Under the pieces are notes generated by a model, which saw only the letters and a program-made list of their open reading frames with translations, had not been told where the DNA came from and made no database searches. Positions 35,755-45,190 of a stretch of 64,000 bases of DNA are shown piece after piece (within the stretch, counting starts at the first letter, position 1; every line of letters begins with the position of its first letter). Source of the DNA: Actinomadura sp. DC4 (GTDB lineage Bacteria; Actinomycetota; Actinomycetes; Streptosporangiales; Streptosporangiaceae); NCBI RefSeq assembly GCF_030406325.1, contig NZ_JAUEQY010000008.1:62001-126000 (forward strand). Reading direction: 5' to 3'. Position numbers and translations under genes: made by a program.

Positions 35755-37023
35755 ATGAGCAGCATCCTCGTCGTCGGGCTGAGCCATCGCAGCGCCCCGG
35801 TCTCCCTGCTCGAGCGCACCGCGGTCACCGCGGACGAGCTCGTCAAACTGCTCCACGACGTGCACCAGGCGACCAGCGTCAACGGCGCCTTCGTCGTCTC
35901 CACGTGCAACCGCATCGAGATCTACGCCGACGTGGAGAAGTTCCACGCCGGGGTCTCCTCGATCTCCGAGCTGCTGGCGCGCCACTCCGGCGTCCCGCTG
36001 GACGAGCTCTCGCGCCACCTCTACGTGCACTACGAAGAGCGTGCGGTCCATCACATCTTCTCGGTGGCGTGCGGTCTGGACTCGATGGTCGTCGGCGAGG
36101 GCCAGATCTCCGGCCAGCTCCGCGCCGCGCTCAAGCTCGCGCAGGCGAACGAGACCGTCGACCGGGCCCTGAACGAGCTGGTCCAGCAGGCGCTGCGGGT
36201 CGGTAAGCGCGCCCGCAACGAGACCGGCATCGACCGGGCCGGCGCGTCCCTGGTCAGCGTCGGGCTCGGCCGGGCCGGTTCGCTGACCGGCAAGCGCGCC
36301 CTGGTCGTCGGCGCCGGCTCGATGAGCTCCCTGGCCGTCGCCACGCTCGCCCGCGAGGGCATCGGCGAGATCGTCATCGCCAACCGCACCTACGAGCGCG
36401 GCGCCCACCTGGCCCGCGCGGCCGAGGTGCCCGCCCGCGCGATCGAGCTCGCCGACGTACGTGCCGAGCTGGCCGGCGCCGACATCGTGGTCTCCTGCAC
36501 GGGCGCGATCGGCATCGTGATCACCCCCGACATGATCGAGGGCCCGGTGTTCCTGCTGGACCTGGCCCTGCCGCACGACGTGGACCCCGCCGTACGCGAG
36601 CTGTCCGGCGTCACCCTCGTGGGCCTGGACGACCTGCGCGAGACCGACGACGCGCCGGCCGTGGCCGACACCGAGGCCGTACGCCGGATCGTCTGCGAGG
36701 AGGTCCAGGCCTTCCAGCTCGGGCTGATCGCGGCCACGGTCGCGCCGACCGTGGTGGCGCTGCGCAGCAAGGCCGCCGAGGTGGTCGACGCCGAGCTGGT
36801 CCGGCTGGGCGGCCGGCTGCCCGGCCTGGACGACAGGGCCCGCGACGAGGTCGCCCAGACGGTGCGCCGCGTCGTGGACAAGCTTCTGCACGCGCCGACC
36901 GTACGGGTCAAGGAGCTGGCGGCCTCGCCCGACGGCGACACCTACACCGAGGCGCTCCGCGAACTCTTCGATCTCGATCCGAAGACGCCCGAAGCGGTCA
37001 TACGGGCGGAGGACGTCCTGTGA
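35755..37023 (+). CDS. hemA: Glutamyl-tRNA reductase
   Basis: First committed step of C5-pathway haem synthesis: reduces glutamyl-tRNA to glutamate-1-semialdehyde. 422 residues with the catalytic Cys51 in VVSTCNRIEIYA, the conserved GLDSMVVGEGQI, the NADPH Rossmann segment ALVVGAGSMSSLAVATLA and the C-terminal dimerisation helices. ATG at 35755 is preferred to an upstream GTG (35728), because family N-termini begin MSILVVGLSHRSAPV. hemC overlaps or follows within 20 bp. Confidence 0.97.
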   Translation: MSSILVVGLSHRSAPVSLLERTAVTADELVKLLHDVHQATSVNGAFVVSTCNRIEIYADVEKFHAGVSSISELLARHSGVPLDELSRHLYVHYEERAVHHIFSVACGLDSMVVGEGQISGQLRAALKLAQANETVDRALNELVQQALRVGKRARNETGIDRAGASLVSVGLGRAGSLTGKRALVVGAGSMSSLAVATLAREGIGEIVIANRTYERGAHLARAAEVPARAIELADVRAELAGADIVVSCTGAIGIVITPDMIEGPVFLLDLALPHDVDPAVRELSGVTLVGLDDLRETDDAPAVADTEAVRRIVCEEVQAFQLGLIAATVAPTVVALRSKAAEVVDAELVRLGGRLPGLDDRARDEVAQTVRRVVDKLLHAPTVRVKELAASPDGDTYTEALRELFDLDPKTPEAVIRAEDVL

Positions 37024-37040
37024 GGAGCGGTGAGCGACCC

Positions 37041-37946
37041 ATGAAACTCCGCTTGGGTACGCGGCGGAGCCTGATGGCGATGACGCAGTCGGGCCTGGTC
37101 GCCGCCGACCTCACCGCCCGTACCGGCGTCGAGGTCGAGCTCGTCGGCGTGACCACCGAGGGCGACGTCTCCAAGGCCGACCTGGCCCAGATCGGCGGCA
37201 CCGGCGTCTTCGTCAACGGGCTGCGCGAGAAGGTGCTGTCCGGCGAGGTGGACTTCGCCGTGCACTCCCTGAAGGACCTGCCCACCGCGCCGGCCGAGGG
37301 GATCGCGCTGGCCGCGGTCCCGCCGCGCGACGACCCGCGCGACGCCTTGTGCGGGCCGGCCAAGCTGGCCGACCTGCCCCGCGGGGCGCGGATCGGCACC
37401 GGTTCACCGCGCCGGATGGCGCAGCTGCGCGGGCTCCGGCACGACGTGGACGTCGTGCCGATCCGCGGCAACGCCGACACTCGCCTGCGCAAGGTGACGG
37501 ACGGTGACTACGACGCGGTCGTACTGGCCTTCGCGGGCCTGGTGCGGATCAACCGGCTGGAAACGGTTTCGGAGATCTTCGACCCGGGGCTGATGCTGCC
37601 GGCGCCCGGCCAGGGCGCGCTGGGGATCGAGTGCCGGGCCGACCGTACGGACCTCGTCGAGCTTCTCGCGACGCTCGACGACCCGGCCAGCCGGGCCGCC
37701 GTAACGGCGGAAAGAGCCCTGCTCGCGGAGCTTGAGGCGGGTTGTTCAGCCCCCGTCGGCGCATACGCTGCGTTGGAAGAGCGAACACTACATCTGATCG
37801 GGGTCGTTGCCGGGTACGACGGTGAACGACAGATCCGGTTGTCCAAAAGCGGCCACCCTGACACGGCCGAGCGGCTGGGGCGCGATCTCGCGGCCCGGAT
37901 GATCGCCGAGGGGGCCGACCAGTTGATGGGGGAGCGCACATCTTGA
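37041..37946 (+). CDS. hemC: Porphobilinogen deaminase (hydroxymethylbilane synthase)
   Basis: Polymerises four porphobilinogen units. 301 residues with LRLGTRRSLMAMTQ, the Asp of FAVHSLKDLP, the arginine patch GTGSPRRMAQLR and IRGNADTRLRK, and Cys235 in LEAGCSAPVGAYA, which carries the dipyrromethane cofactor. ATG 37041 is used; a GTG at 37020 overlapping the hemA stop is an alternative that adds seven residues. The next gene starts with TTG in a TTGA overlap. Confidence 0.96.
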   Translation: MKLRLGTRRSLMAMTQSGLVAADLTARTGVEVELVGVTTEGDVSKADLAQIGGTGVFVNGLREKVLSGEVDFAVHSLKDLPTAPAEGIALAAVPPRDDPRDALCGPAKLADLPRGARIGTGSPRRMAQLRGLRHDVDVVPIRGNADTRLRKVTDGDYDAVVLAFAGLVRINRLETVSEIFDPGLMLPAPGQGALGIECRADRTDLVELLATLDDPASRAAVTAERALLAELEAGCSAPVGAYAALEERTLHLIGVVAGYDGERQIRLSKSGHPDTAERLGRDLAARMIAEGADQLMGERTS

Positions 37947-39541
37947 GCCCCGCGAGCAAGAGCCCGGCCGCCACGAGCGGTACGGCCCGGCCGGGTAAGC
38001 GGCCGGCCGGCCAGCCGGGCAGAGTGGCCTTTGTCGGTGTCGGCCCGGGAGATCCGGAGCTGCTAACGCTGAGGGCCCTGCGCCTGCTCCGCGCGGCCGA
38101 CGTCATCGTGGTCCACGAGGCGACGGCCTCGGCGTTCCGCGAGCACTTCAACGCGTCCGCGGAGGTCGTGGAGCCCGGCACGGTCAACCCGGTCACGCTG
38201 GCCCGCTCGGGCCGGCTGGTGGCACGGGTCTTCGTCGGCGACCCGGGGATCGGGTCGGTCATGACCGACGAGGCCAAGGCGTGTGTCAAGGGACGCGTGC
38301 CGTTCGAGATCGTTCCTGGCATCTCGGCCGTCAGCGGCGTGCCCGCCTACACCGGCATCCCGCTGACCGACGGCAAGCACCGCGACGTCATGGTGGTCGA
38401 CGCACAGGAGGGCGGCGTCGACTGGAGCGCGTACGCCGGCGCGGCGACCCTGGTGATCATCGGCGCGGAGAACACCATGGGCGAGGTGGCCAAGGGCCTG
38501 ATCGCCGCCGGCCGCCCCGACGCGACGCCGGTCGCGGTGACCTCGATGGGCACCACGACGGAGCAGTACACCGTGTCCTCCACGCTCGCCCGCGTGGCCC
38601 CGGACACCAAGCACCTCGACGCGCCGTCCCTGATCGTGGTCGGCGACGTCGTCGGCTGGCGCGACAAGCTGTCCTGGTTCGAGACCAAGCCGCTGTTCGG
38701 CTGGCGGGTGCTCGTGCCGCGGACCAAGGAGCAGGCCGCCTCGCTGTCCGAACAGCTCCGCTCGTACGGCGCGGTGCCCGAGGAGGTGCCGACGATCTCG
38801 GTCGAGCCCCCTCGCACTCCGCAGCAAATGGAACGTGCCGTCAAGGGTCTCGTCACCGGGCGTTACGAGTGGGTCGTCTTCACCTCCGCCAACGCCGTAC
38901 GCGCCGTGCGCGAGCGGTTCGAGCAGTACGGCCTGGACGCCCGCGCCTTCGCCGGGCTCAAGGTGGCGGCGGTGGGCGACCAGACGGCGGCGTCGCTGGT
39001 GGAGTTCGGCATCCGGCCCGACCTGATGCCCGCCGACCAGCAGTCCTCCGAGGGCCTCCTCGAGGTCTGGCCGCCGTACGACAAGGACCTGGACCCGATC
39101 AACCGGGTCCTGCTGCCGCGCGCCGACATCGCCACCGAGACGCTCGTGGCGGGCCTGACCGACCTCGGCTGGGAGTGTGACGACGTCACGGCCTACCGGA
39201 CCGTACGCGCCGCGCCGCCGCCGCAGCCGATCCGCGAGGCGATCAAGGGCGGCGGCTTCGACGCCGTGCTCTTCACGTCCTCCTCGACGGTCCGCAACCT
39301 CATCGGCATCGCGGGCAAGCCGCACAACGTGACCGTGATCGCGGTGATCGGCCCGCAGACCGCGAAGACGGCTGAGGAGTACGGCCTGCGCGTTGACGTG
39401 ATCGCGGACAAACCGTCCGCGAGCGCCCTCGCGGAGGCGGTTTCGGAGTACGGTGCCAAGCGTCGGGCCGCTCAGGTCGAGGCCGGCGACCCGCTGCGCA
39501 AGCCGAGCGAGATGCGTCGCGGAGCCCGCCGCCGTAAGTGA
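37943..39541 (+). CDS. hemD: Fused tetrapyrrole methylase / uroporphyrinogen-III synthase
   Basis: 532 residues with two domains. Residues about 25-255 resemble uroporphyrinogen-III C-methyltransferase (VAFVGVGPGDPELLTLRALRLL, EIVPGISAVSGVPAYTGIPL). Residues about 258-510 are uroporphyrinogen-III synthase (WRVLVPRTKEQAASLSEQL, VVFTSANAVRAV, VLFTSSSTVRNLIGI). The synthase makes the ring-inverted uroporphyrinogen III needed here. In the methylase half, the usual GGDP loop reads VFVGDPGIGSV and the following FGRGGEE block is missing, so methylation activity is doubtful. TTG start couples it to hemC. The tail is basic. Confidence 0.93.
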   Translation: MSPASKSPAATSGTARPGKRPAGQPGRVAFVGVGPGDPELLTLRALRLLRAADVIVVHEATASAFREHFNASAEVVEPGTVNPVTLARSGRLVARVFVGDPGIGSVMTDEAKACVKGRVPFEIVPGISAVSGVPAYTGIPLTDGKHRDVMVVDAQEGGVDWSAYAGAATLVIIGAENTMGEVAKGLIAAGRPDATPVAVTSMGTTTEQYTVSSTLARVAPDTKHLDAPSLIVVGDVVGWRDKLSWFETKPLFGWRVLVPRTKEQAASLSEQLRSYGAVPEEVPTISVEPPRTPQQMERAVKGLVTGRYEWVVFTSANAVRAVRERFEQYGLDARAFAGLKVAAVGDQTAASLVEFGIRPDLMPADQQSSEGLLEVWPPYDKDLDPINRVLLPRADIATETLVAGLTDLGWECDDVTAYRTVRAAPPPQPIREAIKGGGFDAVLFTSSSTVRNLIGIAGKPHNVTVIAVIGPQTAKTAEEYGLRVDVIADKPSASALAEAVSEYGAKRRAAQVEAGDPLRKPSEMRRGARRRK

Positions 39542-39569
39542 TTTTGATCTGCCGAGAGAGAGCTTTGCC

Positions 39570-40556
39570 GTGACCGCGCAGTTCCCCGTCGTACGTCCCC
39601 GGCGGCTCCGCCGTACTCCCGCGATGCGCCGGATGGTCGCCGAGACCCGGGTGCGCCCGGCCGATCTCGTCCAGCCGCTCTTCGTCAAGGAGGGCATCTC
39701 CGAGGCACAGCCGATCTCGTCCATGCCGGGCGTGATGCAGCACACGAGGGACACCCTGCGCAAGGCCGCCTACGACGCCGCGGAGGCCGGAGTAGGCGGG
39801 CTGATCCTGTTCGGTATCCCGGCGGTCAAGGACGGCCGGGGTTCCGGCGCCGACGACCCGGCCGGGATCGTGCAGAAGGCCCTGCGTGACCTGTCCTCCG
39901 AGGTCGGCGAGGCCACGGTCCTGATGGCCGACCTCTGCCTCGACGAGTACACCGACCACGGGCACTGCGGCATCCTCACCAGCTCCGGCGAGGTGGACAA
40001 CGACGCGACGCTGGAGCGCTACGCCTCGATCGCGGCGGCCCAGGCCGCGGCGGGTGCCGAGGTCGTCGCGCCGAGCGGCATGATGGACGGTCAGGTGGGC
40101 GTGATCCGCACCGCCCTCGACCACGCCGGCTACTCCGGGGTGTCGATCATGGCGTACGCCGTGAAGTACGCCTCGGCGTTCTACGGCCCCTTCCGCGAGG
40201 CCGCCGAGTGCGCACCGCGGTTCGGCGACCGGGCGGCCTACCAGGAGGACCCGGCCAACGCCGAGGAGGCCCTGCGTGAGGTCGCCCTCGACATCGACGA
40301 GGGTGCCGACATGGTCATGGTCAAGCCGGCGATGACCTACCTCGACATCGTGCGGCGGGTCCGCGAGTCCGTACGCGTGCCGGTGGCGGCCTACCAGGTC
40401 AGCGGGGAGTACGCCATGGTCGAGGCGGCCGCCGCCCAGGGCTGGGTGGACCGGCGCCGGATCATCGACGAGACCCTGACCTCGATCCGCCGCGCGGGCG
40501 CGGACATCGTGCTGACCTACTGGGCCACCGAGGTCGCACGGTCGCTCACTGACTGA
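39570..40556 (+). CDS. hemB: Delta-aminolevulinic acid dehydratase (porphobilinogen synthase)
   Basis: Condenses two ALA into porphobilinogen. 328 residues; Schiff-base lysines Lys199 (MAYAVKYASAFYGPFR) and Lys252 (MVMVKPAMTYLD) are present. The metal-site segment LCLDEYTDHGHCG has Cys123, Asp125 and Cys133: a mixed site between the all-Cys zinc type and the Asp-rich magnesium type, common in actinobacteria. GTG at 39570 has GAGAGAGAG about 10 bases upstream. Fifth gene of the rex-hem operon. Confidence 0.96.
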   Translation: MTAQFPVVRPRRLRRTPAMRRMVAETRVRPADLVQPLFVKEGISEAQPISSMPGVMQHTRDTLRKAAYDAAEAGVGGLILFGIPAVKDGRGSGADDPAGIVQKALRDLSSEVGEATVLMADLCLDEYTDHGHCGILTSSGEVDNDATLERYASIAAAQAAAGAEVVAPSGMMDGQVGVIRTALDHAGYSGVSIMAYAVKYASAFYGPFREAAECAPRFGDRAAYQEDPANAEEALREVALDIDEGADMVMVKPAMTYLDIVRRVRESVRVPVAAYQVSGEYAMVEAAAAQGWVDRRRIIDETLTSIRRAGADIVLTYWATEVARSLTD

Positions 40557-40760
40557 TGAGGCCGGGTCGGCCTCCGTTCGACCCGAGCCCACAGCGCCCT
40601 GAGATCCTCTCGCGGCGCCCTATCACACCGCTCTTAAGCGGCTATGAAGCGTGCCCGTCATTTCGGTCAGGTCACGTGTTCGCCGCTATCCCGGGGTTGT
40701 TGCGACCGCGCCAGGACCAGGACGTCATCATCGGTGGTAAGAGGTGGAGGGGGAGCGGAC

Positions 40761-41402
40761 ATGGTAGGAACTTCCGTCACGAAAAACGCCGCGAAGCGGC
40801 AAAAAGTGCAGATAGCGGCCGCGGCTCAGGAGTACGCGGCCCTGGGCTGGCCGTGTTGTCCGGGCGCGCACGCGGCCACGGACGGTGCGCGGGCCTGTTC
40901 GTGCGACCGGATCGGCTGCCCGTCGCCGGGCGCGCATCCGGCCTCACAGGTGTGGCAGCTGCAGGCGACGATCGACGCCGAGCGGGTCGGCCAGTGGTGG
41001 GCGGCGACGCCCGAGGCCAACATCATCCTGCCGACCGGGCGGGTCTTCGACGTGTTCGACGTACCCGCGCCGGCCGGCCGGCTCGCGCTGGCCCGCATGG
41101 CGGCCGAGCAGGTGCCCGCCGGCCCGGTGGCCGCGATGGGGGATGAGCGCCATCTCTTCTTCGTCGCGACCCGCGGCGCGCCGGTGGACGAGGACGAATG
41201 GTGGTCCTGCCACCTCGACACCGTCCCCGAGAGCGTGGCAGAGACGCCGGGCATGCGCTGGCACTGCCGCGACAGCTACGTCGTCGTACCGCCGTCCGTG
41301 CTGCCCTTCGGTGGCGAGGTGACCTGGGTGAACTCCCCGCAGGACGCAGCGCTGCCCGACCCCGTACGCGTCCTGGAGATCCTCGCGGACGTCTGCGAGT
41401 GA
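40761..41402 (+). CDS. Bifunctional primase/polymerase (prim-pol) N-terminal-domain protein
   Basis: About 213 residues. [17 protein letters not shown] and [16 protein letters not shown], with [14 protein letters not shown] and [16 protein letters not shown], resemble the N-terminal archaeo-eukaryotic primase (prim-pol) domain, including a DVxDV-like acidic pair (DVFDV) and a later [13 protein letters not shown]. Four closely spaced Cys may bind zinc. No helicase or C-terminal domain. It lies between hemB and hemL, a position where actinomycetes often keep such a gene, but no link to haem is obvious. ATG 40761 follows AGGGGGAG. Catalytic competence uncertain. Confidence 0.75.
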   Translation: MVGTSVTKNAAKRQKVQIAAAAQEYAALGWPCCPGAHAATDGARACSCDRIGCPSPGAHPASQVWQLQATIDAERVGQWWAATPEANIILPTGRVFDVFDVPAPAGRLALARMAAEQVPAGPVAAMGDERHLFFVATRGAPVDEDEWWSCHLDTVPESVAETPGMRWHCRDSYVVVPPSVLPFGGEVTWVNSPQDAALPDPVRVLEILADVCE

Positions 41403-41446
41403 CACCGGATCCTCCCGGGCGGTATTCCTCTGGGAGACTCGAAGAC

Positions 41447-42739
41447 GTGACTTCGCACCAGATCTCCCAAGCCCTTTTCGACCGGGCCGGCACAGTCGTG
41501 CCGGGTGGGGTCAACTCGCCGGTACGCGCGTTCGGCGCGGTCGGCGGAACGCCGCGATTCATCGCCTCCGCCCGTGGGCCCTACCTCACCGACGTCGACG
41601 GCAACGAGTACGTCGACCTGATCTGCTCGTGGGGGCCGATGATCCTCGGCCACGCCCACCCGGCCGTGGTCGAGGCCGTACAACGGGCCACCGCGCTCGG
41701 CACGTCTTACGGCGCGCCCACCGAGGGCGAGGTCCTGCTCGCCGAGGAGATCGTCGCCCGTACACCGGTCGAGCAGGTACGCCTCGTCAGCTCCGGCACC
41801 GAGGCGACGATGTCCGCCATCCGCCTGGCGCGCGGCTTCACGGGCCGCTCCAAGATCGTGAAATTCTCCGGGTGCTACCACGGCCACTCCGACGGGCTGC
41901 TCGCCGCGGCCGGATCGGGCGTGGCGACCTTCGGCCTGCCCGACTCCCCGGGCGTCACCGGAGCGGCCACCGCCGACACGATCGTGCTGCCCTACAACGA
42001 CCTGGCCGCCGTCGAGGAGGCCTTCGCCGAGCATGGCGACCAGATCGCCTGCGTCATCACCGAGGCGTGCCCGGCCAACATGGGCATCGTGCCGCCGGCG
42101 GACGACTTCAACCTGCGGCTCAAGGGCGTCTGCGCGCAGTACGGCGCCCTGCTGATCATGGACGAGGTGCTGACCGGCTTCCGGGTGTCCCGATCGGGCT
42201 GGTACGGCGTCGACGGCGTGGCCGGCGACCTGTGCACGTTCGGCAAGGTCATGGGCGGCGGCCTTCCTGCGGCGGCGTTCGGCGGCCGGGCGGACATCAT
42301 GGCGCAGCTGGCCCCGGCCGGCCCGGTGTACCAGGCGGGCACGCTGTCGGGCAATCCGCTGGCCACCGCGGCCGGCCTGACCACGCTGCGGGAGGCGACG
42401 GACGAGGTCTACGCCCGCATCGACCGCGCCGCCGCGACGGTGGCCCAGGAGGCGTCGGACGCCCTGACCAAGGAGGGCGTGGAACACCGGCTGCAGGTCG
42501 CGGGCAACCTGTTCTCGATCTTCTTCGCCCCGGAGCGGGTACGCGACTTCGCCGGCGCCCAGAGGCAGGACACACGCCGCTACGCGGCGTTCTTCCACGC
42601 CGCCTTGGACCGGGGGGTCTATCTGCCCCCGTCCGCGTACGAGGCCTGGTTCTTGTCCGCGGCCCACGACGACGCGGCCCTGGAACGCATCGCCGAGGCC
42701 CTTCCCCACGCCGCCCGAGCCGCCGCCGAGGCGGAGTAG
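41447..42739 (+). CDS. hemL: Glutamate-1-semialdehyde 2,1-aminomutase
   Basis: Second step of the C5 pathway: converts glutamate semialdehyde to ALA. 430 residues of the class III PLP aminotransferase fold. [34 protein letters not shown], and the PLP lysine Lys267 in [17 protein letters not shown] are all present, with the GTLSGNP loop. GTG 41447 matches the family start. It closes the haem block; beyond it the conserved order is broken by a 7.5-kb insertion. Confidence 0.96.
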   Translation: MTSHQISQALFDRAGTVVPGGVNSPVRAFGAVGGTPRFIASARGPYLTDVDGNEYVDLICSWGPMILGHAHPAVVEAVQRATALGTSYGAPTEGEVLLAEEIVARTPVEQVRLVSSGTEATMSAIRLARGFTGRSKIVKFSGCYHGHSDGLLAAAGSGVATFGLPDSPGVTGAATADTIVLPYNDLAAVEEAFAEHGDQIACVITEACPANMGIVPPADDFNLRLKGVCAQYGALLIMDEVLTGFRVSRSGWYGVDGVAGDLCTFGKVMGGGLPAAAFGGRADIMAQLAPAGPVYQAGTLSGNPLATAAGLTTLREATDEVYARIDRAAATVAQEASDALTKEGVEHRLQVAGNLFSIFFAPERVRDFAGAQRQDTRRYAAFFHAALDRGVYLPPSAYEAWFLSAAHDDAALERIAEALPHAARAAAEAE

Positions 42740-43409
42740 GAGGGCGCGCGGAGGCGGCGCGGAACCCGTCGGCGGACCTGCCGTCCGGCCACGGCGAGCC
42801 CTTCCGCGCGGCGCGGGGAGTCGCCGAGATGAAGCGACGGTGCGCGCCGCGGCAGACACCCGGCGTCGAAGGCTCGCGACGACGCCACGCGAGGCGGAGC
42901 AAGGACGCGCACCGTACGCGGGAACTGGCGGAAATGCGGAGCCGGACGGGCATTCCACCGGCCGTCCGGTGTGGGTGGGTGGGGCGTTTGTTGAGGTGGA
43001 TGCGAGTGCGCGTTTGCGTTAGCGCGGAGGTACGACGCATGGTTTCGCGCGGCGCCTGATCATGATGCGTACTGCCCTCGCCCGCGTAGGGGCATGTGCA
43101 AACCGGTCAGCGCCGGTGCGGTGGGAAGGGTGCTGCCCTCGCCCGCATAGGAACAAGGCCCCCTCCGACCGCCCGGCCGGCGCCCTTGAGCCAGGTCGCT
43201 GGGCTCTCTGCACGTGACGCGGGCCGCCGCCGTCGCGGCCGGGCGCGCGGCGGTACCTTGTGCGGCGCCAAGCGGTCGTGGAACACGGTCGTCCTCGCCC
43301 GTCCGCGCGCCACTCTTCCCTGCGGCCTGCCCTCGCCGAACCCGGCCGGCCTCGCTCCAGAAAGATCGGCGGGCCGGGTGTCGTGGCCTCGGTTCGGGCG
43401 GGCCTCCCG
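42740..43409. other. 670-bp gene-free region after hemL
   Basis: No convincing coding frame on either strand. Visible elements are a possible hairpin with arms CCGGACGG (42942-42949) and CCGTCCGG (42962-42969), and a pair of direct repeats spaced 61 bp (see 43070-43156). It marks the left edge of the segment that separates hemL from the phosphoglycerate-mutase-like gene. The sequence may be decayed. Confidence 0.6.
43070..43156. repeat. Two direct repeats with 61-bp period
   Basis: CTGCCCTCGCCCGC at 43072-43085 recurs at 43133-43146. Extending to 26 positions from 43070 and 43131 gives 21 matches, with TAGG and CA also shared. Copy 1 has a short dyad (TGCCC...GGGCA). A 61-bp period equals a 29-bp repeat plus 32-bp spacer, the geometry of type I-E CRISPR arrays. 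With only two copies, the second degenerate, and no cas gene nearby, this is at most a remnant. Confidence 0.4.
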
Positions 43410-44327
43410 TCAGGGGGCCAGGGCTTCGAGGATCTCCTTGGCGCGGTCGGTGGCCGCCTCGGTGGTGACGTCAGGCGAGCCCACCAGCGGGTCCCAGTTC
43501 AGGTCGTAGAACAGTTCCGTGACGCCCAGCTCGCCCAGCCAGGCCGCGTCCTCGCGGATCTGTTCGTAGGAGCCCGACAGCCGGACGCGGTCACCGTGGT
43601 CATCCACCGCCTCCTGGCCCGCCCGCACCACGCCCCGTACGACCACGCGGACCTCGGCCGGGTCCTTCCCGGCCTCCTCCGCGGCGGCGCGTACCACGCC
43701 GATCTGTTCGTGGATCTTCGTCAGGTCGGTGGCGCTGCGGCTCATCCAGCCCGCGGCCAGGCGGCCGGCGCGCTGGAGGGCGGCGTCGACCGAGCCGCCC
43801 AGGAGCACCGGCGGGCCCGGTCTCTGGATCGGTTTCGGGGCCATGCGGCTCGGCGGGATCGTGTAGAGCTCGCCCTCGTAGGAGCTGACCTCGTCCGTCC
43901 ACAGCGTGTGCAGGGCGGCGAGGTACTCCTCGGCGCGCGCGCCCCGGCGTTCCTTCGACGCGCCGCTGGCGACGAACTCCTCGTCCTGCCAGCCGGTGCC
44001 GAGGCCCAGGTCGAGCCGCCCGCCGGACAGGACGTCCAGCGTGGCCGCCTGCTTGGCGAGGTACACCGGCGTGACGAACGGCAGGTTGACCAGCGCGACG
44101 CCGAGCCGGATCCGGGACGAGCAGGCGGCGGCGTAGGTCAGCGCGCCCAGAGGATCCAGGACGCTCCGGTACACCGGGGCCATCGCCTCCTTGTCCTCCG
44201 GCACCAGCAGGCGGTGGAACGCCCACAGTGACGCGTACCCCAGCTCCTCGGCGCGGCCGGCGAAGTAACCGAGGTTCTCCGGGGTCGCCCATGCGCCCGC
44301 CACGGGAGCGCCGAATCCGATCTTCAT
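43410..44327 (-). CDS. LLM-class (F420-dependent) oxidoreductase
   Basis: 305 residues of the luciferase-like monooxygenase fold. MKIGFGAPVAGAW, SSRIRLGVALVNLPFV, the LSGGRLDLGLGTGWQDEEF block and GPPVLLGGSVDAALQRAGRLAAGWM are typical of actinobacterial F420-dependent members. ATG at 44327 overlaps the stop of the upstream DapA-like gene (ATGA), making it the last gene of a three-gene minus-strand operon. A longer frame reaching 44423 is rejected because its extra N-terminus is antisense to that gene. Substrate unknown. Confidence 0.9.
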   Translation of the reverse strand: MKIGFGAPVAGAWATPENLGYFAGRAEELGYASLWAFHRLLVPEDKEAMAPVYRSVLDPLGALTYAAACSSRIRLGVALVNLPFVTPVYLAKQAATLDVLSGGRLDLGLGTGWQDEEFVASGASKERRGARAEEYLAALHTLWTDEVSSYEGELYTIPPSRMAPKPIQRPGPPVLLGGSVDAALQRAGRLAAGWMSRSATDLTKIHEQIGVVRAAAEEAGKDPAEVRVVVRGVVRAGQEAVDDHGDRVRLSGSYEQIREDAAWLGELGVTELFYDLNWDPLVGSPDVTTEAATDRAKEILEALAP

Positions 44328-45190
44328 ACCGCCGATTCTTTCAGGGCGTCCATGGCCGCGCCGATCGAGGCACCCGACGGCGGTCGCAGCGGCGCGCGTA
44401 CGCCCGCATGAGAGATCAGGCACTGCTCGGCCAGCACCGCCTTGATGACGCCCGGCGACGGCTCGGCGAACAGGGCGCGCGTCAGCGGCAGCAGGGCCTC
44501 GTGCACGCGGATCGCCCGTACGTTGTCACCGGTGCTCACGGCAGACGACAGAACGGCCATCGAGGCGGGGGCGACGTTGGCGGTCGCCGCGATCCCGCCG
44601 GCCGCGCCCAACTGCAGCATCGGGAGCAGGAACGCGTCGTCGCCGCAGAGGACGGTCCCGGCCCCCGCGAGGAGGGTCAGCGTGTCCGCGTCGATGGCTC
44701 CGGGGCAGTGCTTGACCCCGGCGACGTGCGAAGAGGCCAGGAGCGTCAGCAGGGTCTGGACGCGCAGCGTCTTACCGGTCCGGTACGGGACGTTGTAGAC
44801 GATCAGCGGCACTCCGGCCGCGGCGCCGACCGCCGCGAAGTGCTCGACGACGCCCTCGTCGGAGGGGCGCAGGTAGTACGGCACGAGGACGAGCAGCAGG
44901 TCGGCGGCCGAGGCGCGCTCCTCGGCCTGCCGTACGGACTCCTCCGTGCCGATCGAACCGGCGCCGACCGTGAGCGGCGTGCCGTGCGCGTCGCTGACCC
45001 GGCGGCAGGTCTCGACGACCGTACGGCGCTCGCCGGCGGTCAGCATCGGGGCCTCGCCGGTCGTGCCGAGGGCGACCAGGCCCGCGGCGCCCTGGTCGAG
45101 CAGGTGGTGGGCCAGCCGTTCCAGCGAGGCGACGTCGACCGCGCCGCCGGCGGCGAACGGCGTCACGATCGGGACGTGGACGCCCCTCAT
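44324..45190 (-). CDS. DapA-family aldolase/synthase
   Basis: 288 residues of the dihydrodipicolinate synthase / N-acetylneuraminate lyase superfamily. The Thr pair is in ALGTTGEAPML (43-44), Tyr132 and Arg137 are in VYNVPYRTG, and the Schiff-base Lys160 is in AGVKHCPG. Arg137 favours a true dihydrodipicolinate synthase, but the gene is in an operon with an exporter and an LLM oxidoreductase rather than dapB. It could therefore be an accessory or catabolic paralogue. Overlaps both neighbours by 4 bp. Confidence 0.88.
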   Translation of the reverse strand: MRGVHVPIVTPFAAGGAVDVASLERLAHHLLDQGAAGLVALGTTGEAPMLTAGERRTVVETCRRVSDAHGTPLTVGAGSIGTEESVRQAEERASAADLLLVLVPYYLRPSDEGVVEHFAAVGAAAGVPLIVYNVPYRTGKTLRVQTLLTLLASSHVAGVKHCPGAIDADTLTLLAGAGTVLCGDDAFLLPMLQLGAAGGIAATANVAPASMAVLSSAVSTGDNVRAIRVHEALLPLTRALFAEPSPGVIKAVLAEQCLISHAGVRAPLRPPSGASIGAAMDALKESAV

